DNA of 13,414 nt from Steroidobacteraceae bacterium (GTDB lineage: Bacteria; Pseudomonadota; Gammaproteobacteria; Steroidobacterales; Steroidobacteraceae). A program made the position numbers and the translations under genes. Each line of letters starts with the position of its first letter. Position 1 is the stretch's first letter. Shown here in pieces: positions 1 through 7,137 of this stretch. The stretch is from assembly GCA_025927665.1 (NCBI GenBank), contig JAICKZ010000048.1, positions 1-13,414 on the forward strand. The letters run 5' to 3'. Under the pieces are notes generated by a model. The model did not search any database. It was not told where the DNA came from and worked only from the letters and a program-made list of their open reading frames with translations.

Positions 1-520
1 TAAAGCCCCACAGTGTCAGCGCCACTACTTCAGGTGCCCCCATATCGCGACGTAAAGAGCCATCCTCTATGCCGATGTGTAACGCTTTGATCAATACCCC
101 CAACACCAAATCACAAGCTTGCAGGCAACGCGCTTCGTTATCATTGGGTTCATTTGTGCTCAACTCATGGGCAGCAAAACAAGCCATTGCTTCAAAGTAC
201 ACCGGCGCTTGCGCTGCATAATCCACATATGAACGGCCCATTGCCTGAATCATTTTCAGACCGGTTTGACGCTTATTCGCAATCGCTGAAAAACGTACAC
301 ATAATTCGTTGTTGGCACGATCAGCCAAGCCAAACAGCAAATCTTCCTTGTCATGAAAATAAACGTAGATCAATGCACGCGATAGTCGCGCTTTTCTAGC
401 CACTTGATCCATGGTGAACTCGTTAACACCAATTTGCTCGGCGATCAGTGCAGCCGCATCGAGAATTTCATCTCGACGACGATCTTTTTCTTCCTGACGA
501 CGTTCGGCAATGTGGTTCAT
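1..520 (-). CDS. TetR-family transcriptional regulator (C-terminus cut by window edge)
   Basis: Reading the minus strand from the ATG at 520 gives 173 uninterrupted codons, beginning MNHIAERRQEEKDRRRDEIL, before the window ends. Residues about 15-60 form a typical TetR DNA-binding domain: a first helix with DEILDAAALIAEQ, then FTMDQVARKARLSRALIYVYF and HDKEDLL, the usual helix-turn-helix followed by the YxYFxxKEdL signature. The rest is a helical ligand-binding domain whose effector cannot be read from sequence; the last helices are missing. An in-frame stop lies just upstream (539-541), so no longer start exists. No good Shine-Dalgarno precedes the ATG. A perfect palindrome at 541-557 sits directly upstream and is the obvious candidate operator, so autorepression is likely. 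The divergent SET-domain gene may also be a target (inference). The family call is secure; the regulated pathway is unknown. Confidence 0.93.
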   Translation of the reverse strand, partial: MNHIAERRQEEKDRRRDEILDAAALIAEQIGVNEFTMDQVARKARLSRALIYVYFHDKEDLLFGLADRANNELCVRFSAIANKRQTGLKMIQAMGRSYVDYAAQAPVYFEAMACFAAHELSTNEPNDNEARCLQACDLVLGVLIKALHIGIEDGSLRRDMGAPEVVALTLWGF

Positions 521-540
521 GCCGCCAGAGTATGCGAATC

Positions 541-557
541 ATTGACATCATGTCAAT
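541..557. promoter_or_regulatory. Perfect 17-bp palindrome, probable TetR-family operator
   Basis: The sequence ATTGACAT-C-ATGTCAAT is a perfect dyad centred on base 549, in the gap between the TetR gene and the SET gene. Each half contains TTGACA, a perfect -35 hexamer, one facing each way (542-547 plus, 551-556 minus). On the minus strand a TACTCT hexamer (527-532) lies 18 bp away as a weak -10. Size, symmetry and position fit a TetR dimer site that covers the -35 region. No equally good -10 is seen on the plus side. Confidence 0.6.
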
Positions 558-604
558 TTTTATTCGTCTGTTAAAAACTAGGTAGTACTGAAGCCGATGG
601 AAGT

Positions 605-642
605 TGTCACTGCAATATCGTAGATGTTATCTTGCAGTCACA
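605..642 (+). promoter_or_regulatory. Inverted repeat abutting the SET gene start
   Basis: TGTCACTGCAA (605-615) and TTGCAGTCACA (632-642) are complementary at 10 of 11 positions, with a 16-nt loop. The right arm ends on the base just before the ATG at 643, in place of a Shine-Dalgarno sequence. It could be a translation-controlling RNA hairpin or a dimeric protein-binding site. The same bases are in-frame coding if the TTG at 604 is the true start. Confidence 0.4.
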
Positions 643-1176
643 ATGAAATTGACTAAGTTGAAAAAAATACCCACTACACCAACCGATCCTCGCGGATGGA
701 TTGCCGTAAAAAAAGTGACCAATGGTCGGGGCTTAGTTGCTGTTCGTTCATTCCGCGCTAATCAACTGATCTCAGAAATTGAAGGACGCGTTGTGACTGC
801 AGAGGAAGTCTGGAGTTACTGGAAAGCCGATCCAAGGTTAGGGGCCAATTGCATTCGTTATGACGCAGATAATTTTCTCAATCCAGAAGGTCATATCGGT
901 GCGTTCGCCAATCACTCGTGCAATCCCAACACGGGGCTCGTCAAGCGAGGACGCAGATTGATTATTAAGGCTATTGCGCCGATTGCCAAAGGTGATGAAC
1001 TCACTCATGACTATTCAACTTTCATTGGTGCTGACGACGTATGGACAATGCGTTGCAATTGTGGTGAAAAGCAATGTCGCGGCACGGTGAGAAACATCAA
1101 GAAATTGCCTAAGGCAACACTTGCGCGCTATCGGAAATTTGGCATCGTGCCTGATTTCATTCTAAAAGCGCGTTGA
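643..1176 (+). CDS. SET-domain protein-lysine methyltransferase family protein
   Basis: This 177-residue protein is essentially one SET domain with a post-SET tail. SET enzymes move a methyl group from S-adenosylmethionine to lysine side chains of proteins. Visible motifs in order are GRGL (28-31), NHSCNPN (90-96; cofactor-binding pseudoknot motif), ELTHDYS (119-125; Y124 is the expected catalytic tyrosine), and CxCxxxxC (C138, C140, C145), which with C93 would make the post-SET zinc site. All hallmark residues are present, so it should be active. There is no targeting sequence, so it should be cytoplasmic. The substrate is unknown. The start is uncertain: ATG 643 is chosen, but an in-frame TTG at 604 would add 13 residues, and neither has a convincing ribosome site. 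The gene diverges from the TetR regulator and converges on the HD-domain gene. Small SET proteins are known but patchily distributed in bacteria. Confidence 0.9.
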   Translation: MKLTKLKKIPTTPTDPRGWIAVKKVTNGRGLVAVRSFRANQLISEIEGRVVTAEEVWSYWKADPRLGANCIRYDADNFLNPEGHIGAFANHSCNPNTGLVKRGRRLIIKAIAPIAKGDELTHDYSTFIGADDVWTMRCNCGEKQCRGTVRNIKKLPKATLARYRKFGIVPDFILKAR

Positions 1177-1188
1177 GAAACTGTTAGT

Positions 1189-2229
1189 TTAATTCGAAGG
1201 TTTTTCCCACAAATCCTTCAAACGATCCAGCGCCAGCGAACGAATGTTCTGCACCGGATTTTTTGCCGAAGCAAAGCAAGGTGGATCACGACGCAACATT
1301 GGCCAGCGTCCAGAGCGCAGTACTTCCTGTAAGTATTCCATGTTGCGTTCAATCGCACTCATGTAAGGATTTTGTCCGTTGAACAACGCATTAATGCAGT
1401 TGTACAAACCATCAAACTCGCCATCCAGATGGGAACGATGAATGCCATCCACAAAGCTTGGTGTTTGACGCAATACGTCCAACCCACTGCTGTAAACCAC
1501 CTTAGGTTCGCCGGTCGACTGATCCTTGGCCACTGCAATGCCGCCCAATATAAATTCGGGATATAAACGATCACGACATTTTTCTAGATAACAACGATCA
1601 GACATCTGTGCGATCAAGTCGGCCGTTCCCAACAAATGCCCGGTGGTTCTATCCAATGGATTGTCTAAAGTAATTTGGTCAAACCGAATTTCATAACCTG
1701 TGAAATGCACAATTTGCGTTACAACCGGAATCCATTCTGCGTAGTCAATAGCGCGCAGATACCCAGCAAGAAATTGCGCACTGCGCGATACGTGATTACG
1801 AGTCATCTCCGCGCCATTGCGCACGGTTTCATCATTCTTATTGCGAATGTAACCAGAATCGTGAAACAAAGCGCATATGACGCAGAGCATGGCGCGATCC
1901 GGTCCAATTTGCAGTTCTACGCTGTGAGTACGGTCATATCCTACACACAAGCGTGCTGCAGCAAGCGTGCCGTCCAATGAGTGTTGAGTGTCGTGATACA
2001 CGGTGTCGCAGCCGTGATAGCCGGGATATTCGCCACTGAACAGTCGTGCGAAATCAGCAAATGCAGTATCGAGGCGGCTAAAGTCAAAATGTGGCCAAGC
2101 ATGCGCGTATAACTCGCGGACAGCACGTCTCACCGCGTCAGGTGAACTGACTTGTACAGTATTGGTAACGTCGTAATCATTACGCCGATGTTGCATGGCG
2201 TGTCCGTGTGTGCGAGTAACTTGAATCAC
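1189..2229 (-). CDS. HD-domain metal-dependent phosphohydrolase, function unknown
   Basis: This is a 346-residue soluble protein. A recognisable HD/PDEase-type metal site is spread over residues 79-204: YHDTQHS (H79, H83), LFHDSGY (H123, D124), NH (H146), VHFTGYE (H175) and GTADLIAQMSDR (D204). That pattern of H, HD, H, H, D resembles cyclic-nucleotide phosphodiesterase-like HD proteins, but the substrate cannot be read from sequence. No receiver, GAF or membrane domain is fused to it. The N-terminal 60 residues and C-terminal 100 have no motif I recognise. The chosen start is GTG 2229, with a G-rich stretch about 12 nt upstream; ATG 2196 is an alternative that removes 11 residues. It lies 126 bp downstream of prlC on the same strand, so co-transcription is possible. 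It converges on the SET gene with only 12 bp between stop codons. Confidence 0.8.
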   Translation of the reverse strand: MIQVTRTHGHAMQHRRNDYDVTNTVQVSSPDAVRRAVRELYAHAWPHFDFSRLDTAFADFARLFSGEYPGYHGCDTVYHDTQHSLDGTLAAARLCVGYDRTHSVELQIGPDRAMLCVICALFHDSGYIRNKNDETVRNGAEMTRNHVSRSAQFLAGYLRAIDYAEWIPVVTQIVHFTGYEIRFDQITLDNPLDRTTGHLLGTADLIAQMSDRCYLEKCRDRLYPEFILGGIAVAKDQSTGEPKVVYSSGLDVLRQTPSFVDGIHRSHLDGEFDGLYNCINALFNGQNPYMSAIERNMEYLQEVLRSGRWPMLRRDPPCFASAKNPVQNIRSLALDRLKDLWEKPSN

Positions 2230-2355
2230 TGCAGTCTAATTCCCCCAGTTCAAATGTCTATGTGAGTAGCGGGCCTTGCGCCCAACTTTACATTTAACTA
2301 TTCAAATGCGCGACCCAGCTCACACTTTGTGATTGCCTGAGAGATCAAGCCTCGA

Positions 2356-4392
2356 TCAGGCGGCAAGTCCCAGTTGCTTAAGTAGTGGCTGAATCTTCGG
2401 CTTGCGCCCGCGAAAGTTAATGAACGCCTGCATCGCATCACAACTGCCCCCGCGCTCTAGGATATTGCTGACAAAACATCGTGCCGTTTCGGAATTGAAA
2501 ACTCCACTTTCTTCAAATGCACCGAAGGCGTCTGCCGCCAACACTTCAGCCCATTTGTAGCTGTAATAACCCGCCGCATAACCACCAGCAAATATATGTG
2601 AGAAGCTATTCGCGAAGCGATTAAATGCAGGCGGCTTGATCACCGCAACTTGATCGCGCACTTGCGTGAGAATTTTTTGTACTTGCGCGCCGTGTTGTAT
2701 TTGAAATTCCGCATGCACACGTAAATCAAACAATGCGAATTCCAATTGTCTGACGGTTTGTAAACCTGCATTGAAAGTCCGTGAGCCCAACAAGCGTTGC
2801 AGCTCGATCACCGGCAATGATTCACCACTGTCAATATGCTTGGAAATCAGCGGTAGGACTTCAGGCTGCCATGCAAAATTCTCCATGAATTGCGATGGCA
2901 ATTCCACTGCGTCCCATGGCACGCCATTGATACCCGCAACGCTGGGATAATTAATACGGGTTAACAGATGATGCAGTCCATGCCCAAACTCGTGGAACAA
3001 CGTGACTACTTCCGAATGCGTTAACAGTGAAGGCTTATTGTTTGCTACGTCAGGTGGCATGCAGTTACACACGAGGTATGCAACTGGCAAATATTTTTCT
3101 CCATTTAATTGCATCCGACCGATGCAACTGTCCATCCATGCACCACCACGCTTTTTTGTACGTGCGTACAAATCAATATAAAAGCCACCACGAACAGTAT
3201 TGTCAGAATAACGAATATCAAAATACTGCACATCATCATGATACTTTTCAATGTCAGTGCGTTCCACGATGTTGACGCCATACAATCGTGAAATCACTTT
3301 AAATAAACCCTGTAATACTTGTGGCACGGGAAAGTACGGACGCAAAGCTTCTTCTGAAAAATTGAATTTTTGTTGTTTGAGTTTTTCAGCGTAATAAGCA
3401 ATATCCCAAGCATTGAGTTCATTGCGACCTGAAAATAGTTGTAACTCGTCCAGTTCATGTTGTGCAGCAGGTTTGCTGTATGCGGCGAGTTCGCCTAAAA
3501 ATGTGCTTACTTCCTCAACGGACCTCGCCATCTTGGTGGCCAAGGAGTACTCAGCATAATTTGCAAAACCGACAAGTTGCGCAACTTCGTGCCGCATTTG
3601 CATGATGTCCTCGATTAATTTTGAATTATCCCAATCAACTGTTGACTTGCCATCCACTTTGAATTGATCCGATGCACGAGTGACCCATGCTTCATAAAAC
3701 TCACGTCTCAATGATTCATTATCTGCATACATCATCACCGCCATGTAATTGGGTGCATCCAATGTAAACAGCCATCCGCCAAGCTGTTTGCCATTTGCAG
3801 CACTGGCGGTGCGATCGATAATGGCTTGTGGCAGCCCTTTTAATGATGATTCATCAGTAATATGCTTTGACCAAGCGTTGGTTGCATCCAATACATTTTC
3901 TTCAAAGCGCGATTGCAAAGTAGACAAGCGCTCCATCAATTCTTTGTAGCGCGATTTCTGCTCGGCAGGTAAAGCAACGCCTGCCAATTTGAAATCACGC
4001 AAGGCATGATTCAGCACTTGTTGCTGCGCTTCATCAAGCGTTGCAGCTTCATGCTGTTGTATGTATTCGTAAGCGCGGAATAGTTTTTCGTTTTGGCTTA
4101 AATCGGTATTCCATGCGGACAGCAAAGGTAAGCAAGCGTTATACACAGTGCGTAATTCATCGCTGTTCATCACGCTGTTCAAATGACCAATAGGTGACCA
4201 TATACGTGAAAGACGATGTTGCATCTGTTCCATTACAGCCACTGTGTTTGACCAAGTGGGTGTTGATTCGGTGAGGACTTTTTCAAGAAGTGCACGCTGC
4301 TCATCTAGCAACTGCCGAATTGAAGGTTCAACATTGCCTGCTTGAATGTGAGTGAAAGGTGGCAGACCCGTAAATGATAGTAACGCATTCAT
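2356..4392 (-). CDS. prlC: Oligopeptidase A, M3 family zinc metallopeptidase
   Basis: This 678-residue cytoplasmic zinc peptidase matches the usual length of oligopeptidase A (PrlC/OpdA, about 680). It cleaves short peptides, including released signal peptides, late in protein turnover. The active-site motif HEFGHGLHH starts at H467 (ligands H467 and H471, catalytic E468). The third ligand is E497 in AVELPSQFMEN, a spacing that matches the thimet oligopeptidase family. The C-terminal AGYYSYKWAEVLAADAFGAF block and the GGSCDAMQAFINFRGRKP tail are also characteristic. There is no signal peptide. ATG 4392 is preferred over an upstream in-frame TTG at 4404. It diverges from the gamma-carbonic anhydrase gene across about 200 bp, an arrangement I recall from Pseudomonas (recollection, not checked). 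Confidence 0.95.
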   Translation of the reverse strand: MNALLSFTGLPPFTHIQAGNVEPSIRQLLDEQRALLEKVLTESTPTWSNTVAVMEQMQHRLSRIWSPIGHLNSVMNSDELRTVYNACLPLLSAWNTDLSQNEKLFRAYEYIQQHEAATLDEAQQQVLNHALRDFKLAGVALPAEQKSRYKELMERLSTLQSRFEENVLDATNAWSKHITDESSLKGLPQAIIDRTASAANGKQLGGWLFTLDAPNYMAVMMYADNESLRREFYEAWVTRASDQFKVDGKSTVDWDNSKLIEDIMQMRHEVAQLVGFANYAEYSLATKMARSVEEVSTFLGELAAYSKPAAQHELDELQLFSGRNELNAWDIAYYAEKLKQQKFNFSEEALRPYFPVPQVLQGLFKVISRLYGVNIVERTDIEKYHDDVQYFDIRYSDNTVRGGFYIDLYARTKKRGGAWMDSCIGRMQLNGEKYLPVAYLVCNCMPPDVANNKPSLLTHSEVVTLFHEFGHGLHHLLTRINYPSVAGINGVPWDAVELPSQFMENFAWQPEVLPLISKHIDSGESLPVIELQRLLGSRTFNAGLQTVRQLEFALFDLRVHAEFQIQHGAQVQKILTQVRDQVAVIKPPAFNRFANSFSHIFAGGYAAGYYSYKWAEVLAADAFGAFEESGVFNSETARCFVSNILERGGSCDAMQAFINFRGRKPKIQPLLKQLGLAA

Positions 4393-4553
4393 GACGATGA
4401 CCAAATTGACTGAGTTGCGGCGATGTTACAAGAATCGGTTCCAAAAATGTATTTGGCCTGAGACAATATTGACGATACTACTTCTTTGCAAAATCCCATA
4501 TCTATAAAGCTAAGGTGTACTATGCATAGCTCCTGTAAACATGGGCAGTAAAA

Positions 4554-4581
4554 TTTACGACGAGTGATCCCTTGCTATAAA
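4554..4581 (+). promoter_or_regulatory. Candidate promoter for the carbonic anhydrase-nitroreductase unit
   Basis: TTTACG (4554-4559) and TATAAA (4576-4581) are 16 bp apart, just upstream of the gene starting at 4599. The start point would fall near 4588 and give a leader of only about 11 nt that barely includes the AGAGG ribosome site, so an upstream promoter remains possible. A 10-bp palindrome CTATGCATAG lies nearby at 4519-4528. Confidence 0.3.
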
Positions 4582-4598
4582 TTGCTAGAGGCCAATTT

Positions 4599-5123
4599 AT
4601 GAATATCCGCCAATACAAAAATACTTATCCAAAACTCGGCAGCAAAGTTTATGTCGATCCTGGGGCTACCATAATTGGCGATGTGGTGCTCGGTGATGAT
4701 GTTTCCGTATGGCCAGGCGTTGTCATTCGTGGTGACGTTAATCATATTCATATCGGTGCACGTACCAATATTCAAGATGGCAGTGTGCTACATGTGACCA
4801 GCCCATATCCTGGAAAGCCTAATGGTATCCCCTTAATCATCGATGATGATGTTACGGTAGGTCATGGCGTAATATTGCATGCTTGCACCATCGGTAATTG
4901 CTCACTGATAGGCATGGGCGCAATTATTCTTGATGGCGCGGTGATTGATAAACACGTGTTTGTGGGTGCAGGTGCAATGGTGACGCCTGACAAAAAACTC
5001 GAATCGGGTGGATTGTATGTGGGTGCGCCGGCACGTCGTGTACGTGATCTTAGTGAAAAAGAAATTGAAGAATTGCATGAATCAGCTGCGCACTACGTTA
5101 AACTGAAGAACGACTATTTATAA
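4599..5123 (+). CDS. Gamma-class carbonic anhydrase family protein (YrdA-like)
   Basis: This 174-residue left-handed beta-helix protein is built from hexapeptide repeats, visible as regularly spaced (I/V)GxxxxV turns from residue 15 to about 130. Gamma-class family residues are all present: R44 and D46 in VIRGDVN, Q59 in NIQDGS, and zinc ligands H65 (VLHVT), H89 (VGHGV) and H94 (LHAC). The ligands would lie at the interfaces of a trimer. The conserved GAPAR motif (142-146) and a C-terminal helix close the fold. Many members of this subfamily show little or no carbonic anhydrase activity, so the CO2-hydration role is family-based. An AGAGG ribosome site lies 7 nt before the ATG. The stop is 11 bp from the nitroreductase start, so the two are probably one transcript. 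Confidence 0.95.
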   Translation: MNIRQYKNTYPKLGSKVYVDPGATIIGDVVLGDDVSVWPGVVIRGDVNHIHIGARTNIQDGSVLHVTSPYPGKPNGIPLIIDDDVTVGHGVILHACTIGNCSLIGMGAIILDGAVIDKHVFVGAGAMVTPDKKLESGGLYVGAPARRVRDLSEKEIEELHESAAHYVKLKNDYL

Positions 5124-5134
5124 AGAGCATCATC

Positions 5135-5698
5135 ATGGATTTATTTACTGCCATTGATACCCGCACCTCTGCCATCACCTTGCAAGAACCTGCACCGAGT
5201 CGTGAGCATATTAGTCGTATCATTGAAGCAGGAGCGCATGCACCTGATCATGGCAAACTCGCACCATGGCGATTCGTGGTCATTGAAGGCGCAACGCGAG
5301 TGACATTAGGACAGGCGTTGGTCACGGCATTGCTTGCCAAAGAACCCAATGCAACCATCGATCAACAAGCACGTGAACGCGATAAGGTATTGCGTGCGCC
5401 ATGCATCATTGCAGTCGCTGCACGCGTTCATAAGATGAACAAGGTGCCTGAGATTGAACAAATTTTGGCTGTAGGTGCCGCGGTGCAAAACATGTTTCTT
5501 GCCGCGCATGCATTAGGATATGGTGTCATGTGGAAAACGGGCACGGGTGCGTACGATGCACATGTGAAGGAAGCGTTGTCCTTGCATGTTGATGATCATA
5601 TCGTTGCATTTTTGTATCTCGGTAAAGTAGGTATACCCGGTACGATGCGTCCAGCGGTGCTCGAGAATCGCGTACAGTGGCTTGCACAAACGTCGTAA
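5135..5698 (+). CDS. Nitroreductase family protein (YdjA-like)
   Basis: This is a 187-residue FMN-dependent oxidoreductase of the small YdjA subgroup. The N-terminal DTRTSAITLQEPAPS corresponds to the FMN-phosphate-binding region. HAPDHGKLAPWRFVVIEG (35-52) is the subgroup signature, and VPEIEQILAVGAAVQNMFLAAHALGYGVMWKTG contains the dimer-interface helix and flavin contact. The family reduces nitroaromatics, quinones or enals with NAD(P)H; the physiological substrate of YdjA-type enzymes is unclear. It is expected to be a cytoplasmic homodimer. It follows the carbonic anhydrase by 11 bp, with a weak AGAGC ribosome site, so translation may depend partly on coupling. The gene's 3' end contains the probable -35 element of the following tRNA gene. 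Confidence 0.93.
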   Translation: MDLFTAIDTRTSAITLQEPAPSREHISRIIEAGAHAPDHGKLAPWRFVVIEGATRVTLGQALVTALLAKEPNATIDQQARERDKVLRAPCIIAVAARVHKMNKVPEIEQILAVGAAVQNMFLAAHALGYGVMWKTGTGAYDAHVKEALSLHVDDHIVAFLYLGKVGIPGTMRPAVLENRVQWLAQTS

Positions 5699-5709
5699 CA
5701 GCATAGAAT
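5682..5709 (+). promoter_or_regulatory. Probable promoter of tRNA-Gly
   Basis: TTGCAC (5682-5687) and TAGAAT (5704-5709) are 16 bp apart and 12 bp upstream of the tRNA. They resemble sigma-70 elements, and transcription would start about 6 nt before the mature 5' end. The -35 lies inside the nitroreductase coding sequence. Confidence 0.45.
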
Positions 5710-5721
5710 GTTGTTCTATAA

Positions 5722-5795
5722 GCGGGCGTGATGTAGTGGTAGCCTGGAACCTTCCCAAGGTTTTCGTGTGGGTTCGATTCCCATCGCCCGCTCCA
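5722..5795 (+). tRNA. tRNA-Gly (anticodon CCC)
   Basis: This 74-nt tRNA decodes GGG. The acceptor stem GCGGGCG/CGCCCGC is perfect. The anticodon stem GAACC/GGTTT (one G-U) holds the loop TTCCCAA, with CCC at 5754-5756. The T arm is GTGGG-TTCGATT-CCCAT, and the discriminator T and CCA are encoded. The sequence is very close to E. coli glycine CCC tRNA in the acceptor and T arms. The D stem (ATGT against GCCT) is unusually weak, with one U-C mismatch and one U-G. No integrase or repeated 3' end is seen beside it. Confidence 0.95.
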
Positions 5796-5853
5796 TTTTC
5801 TGATAATTAAAATCACTATCTGTATCAATTGAGATGGTCGCGAGGGGAATTCT

Positions 5854-7110
5854 TTGACCAGATCATTCTTCAAACATCTTTATATACAGGTGCTCATTGC
5901 CATTCTCTGTGGCGTGTTGCTGGGATATTTTTATCCGGCATTTGGCGCCAAATTGCAGCCACTTGCCGATGGCTTTATCAAGCTGATCAAAATGCTGATC
6001 GCGCCAATTATTTTTTGTACTGTCGTAACGGGAATTGCAGGCGCTAACAATATCAAAGCAGTAGGTCGCGTCAGTGGCAAGGCGCTATTGTATTTCGAAG
6101 TGGTCAGTAGCTTGGCATTGTTGGTTGGCTTGATCGTCGTTAATGTGATTAAGCCGGGCGCAGGAATGAATATCAACGTTGCGACGCTGGATACATCGGC
6201 AATTTCGAGTTACACGGAAACGGCCCAATCGCAAAGTACGGTACAGTTTCTTATCAATATTATTCCCGTTACCTTTGTTGATGCCTTTGCCAAGGGCGAC
6301 ATACTACAAGTCCTGTTGTTATCAGTATTACTTGGATTCGCATTCTCGGCTGCAGGCGATAAAGCTCGACCCGCAGTGAACTTTATTGATCAATGTCTGC
6401 ACGCGCTATTTATCGCCGTAAATTACGTGATGAAGCTCGCGCCCATCGGCGCACTGGGTGCAATGGCATTTGTGATTGGCAAGTATGGAATCGGATCATT
6501 ACTGCCACTCGCGAAACTGCTTGGGTGCGTCTATCTCACCTGCATACTGTTTGTATTTATCGTACTGGGTCTGATTGCGCGACTGGCTGGATTCAGTATT
6601 GGAAAGTTTATCTTGTACATCAAAGAAGAGTTGCTCATCGTGTTGAGTACTTCATCGTCCGAGTCGGTCTTGCCGCGAATGATGACGAAGTTACAACAAC
6701 TAGGCTGTTCGAAATCGGTAGTGGGTTTGGTGATACCTACTGGCTATTCTTTCAATCTCGATGGCACTTCCATATATCTAACCATGGCAGCAATATTTAT
6801 TGCACAGGCGACCCATACTGATTTATCTCTCATGCAGCAGTTAACTTTATTGGCCGCATTGATGCTGACTTCCAAAGGCGCGGCCGCAGTGACGGGAGGT
6901 GGATTCATTACTCTTGCAGCAACGCTGAGTGCTGTGTCTACGGTGCCTATCGCAGGTCTCGCGTTAATTGTTGGCGTTGATCGATTCATGTCCGAGATTC
7001 GCGCACTTACCAATCTCGTTGGTAATGGTGTGGCCACCATTGTTATTGCCAGATGGGAGCGTGAATTGGATACAGCGCAATTGAGTCAGCAGCTGTCAGT
7101 GATCGAATAG
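5854..7110 (+). CDS. dctA: C4-dicarboxylate/H+ or Na+ symporter (DAACS family)
   Basis: This 418-residue inner-membrane carrier imports C4-dicarboxylates such as succinate, fumarate and malate. It aligns with E. coli DctA nearly end to end. Shared segments include LIKMLIAPIIFCTVVTGIAG, KPGAGMN, the serine-rich re-entrant loop LSTSSSESVLPRM, the substrate-site segment PTGYSFNLDGTSIYLTMAA, the SKGAAAVTGGGF loop, and GVDRFMSEIRALTNLVGNGVA. Multiple hydrophobic helices and two hairpins fit the family fold. The start is TTG at 5854, preceded by a strong GAGGGGA ribosome site at 5842-5848; the resulting N-terminus (TRSFFKHLYIQVL) parallels DctA (KTSLFKSLYFQVL). It lies 58 bp after the tRNA, so read-through is possible. 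No DctB/DctR-type regulator is nearby. Confidence 0.96.
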   Translation: MTRSFFKHLYIQVLIAILCGVLLGYFYPAFGAKLQPLADGFIKLIKMLIAPIIFCTVVTGIAGANNIKAVGRVSGKALLYFEVVSSLALLVGLIVVNVIKPGAGMNINVATLDTSAISSYTETAQSQSTVQFLINIIPVTFVDAFAKGDILQVLLLSVLLGFAFSAAGDKARPAVNFIDQCLHALFIAVNYVMKLAPIGALGAMAFVIGKYGIGSLLPLAKLLGCVYLTCILFVFIVLGLIARLAGFSIGKFILYIKEELLIVLSTSSSESVLPRMMTKLQQLGCSKSVVGLVIPTGYSFNLDGTSIYLTMAAIFIAQATHTDLSLMQQLTLLAALMLTSKGAAAVTGGGFITLAATLSAVSTVPIAGLALIVGVDRFMSEIRALTNLVGNGVATIVIARWERELDTAQLSQQLSVIE

Positions 7111-7137
7111 TTTTTATTTATGTGGAAGATTTAAATT

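Noticed and set aside
154..399. 81-codon plus-strand reading frame
   Set aside because: It lies wholly antisense to the TetR-family gene, whose protein has clear family motifs.
2335..2361. GCCTGA/TCAGGC hairpin at the prlC stop codon as a terminator
   Set aside because: Only 6 bp of stem, a 15-nt loop and no T-run on the minus strand, so it is not convincing.
5722..5853. tRNA-Gly as an integration site for a mobile element
   Set aside because: No integrase, no second copy of the tRNA 3' end, and the flanking genes are ordinary chromosomal genes.
5526..5873. 115-codon minus-strand reading frame with a WESNPHENLGKVPGYHY-type segment
   Set aside because: It is the antisense of tRNA-Gly and of the nitroreductase 3' end; this peptide pattern is a well-known false protein made by tRNA genes.
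6393..6821. 142-codon plus-strand reading frame inside dctA
   Set aside because: Alternate frame of a gene with near full-length similarity to DctA; its sequence looks like no protein family.
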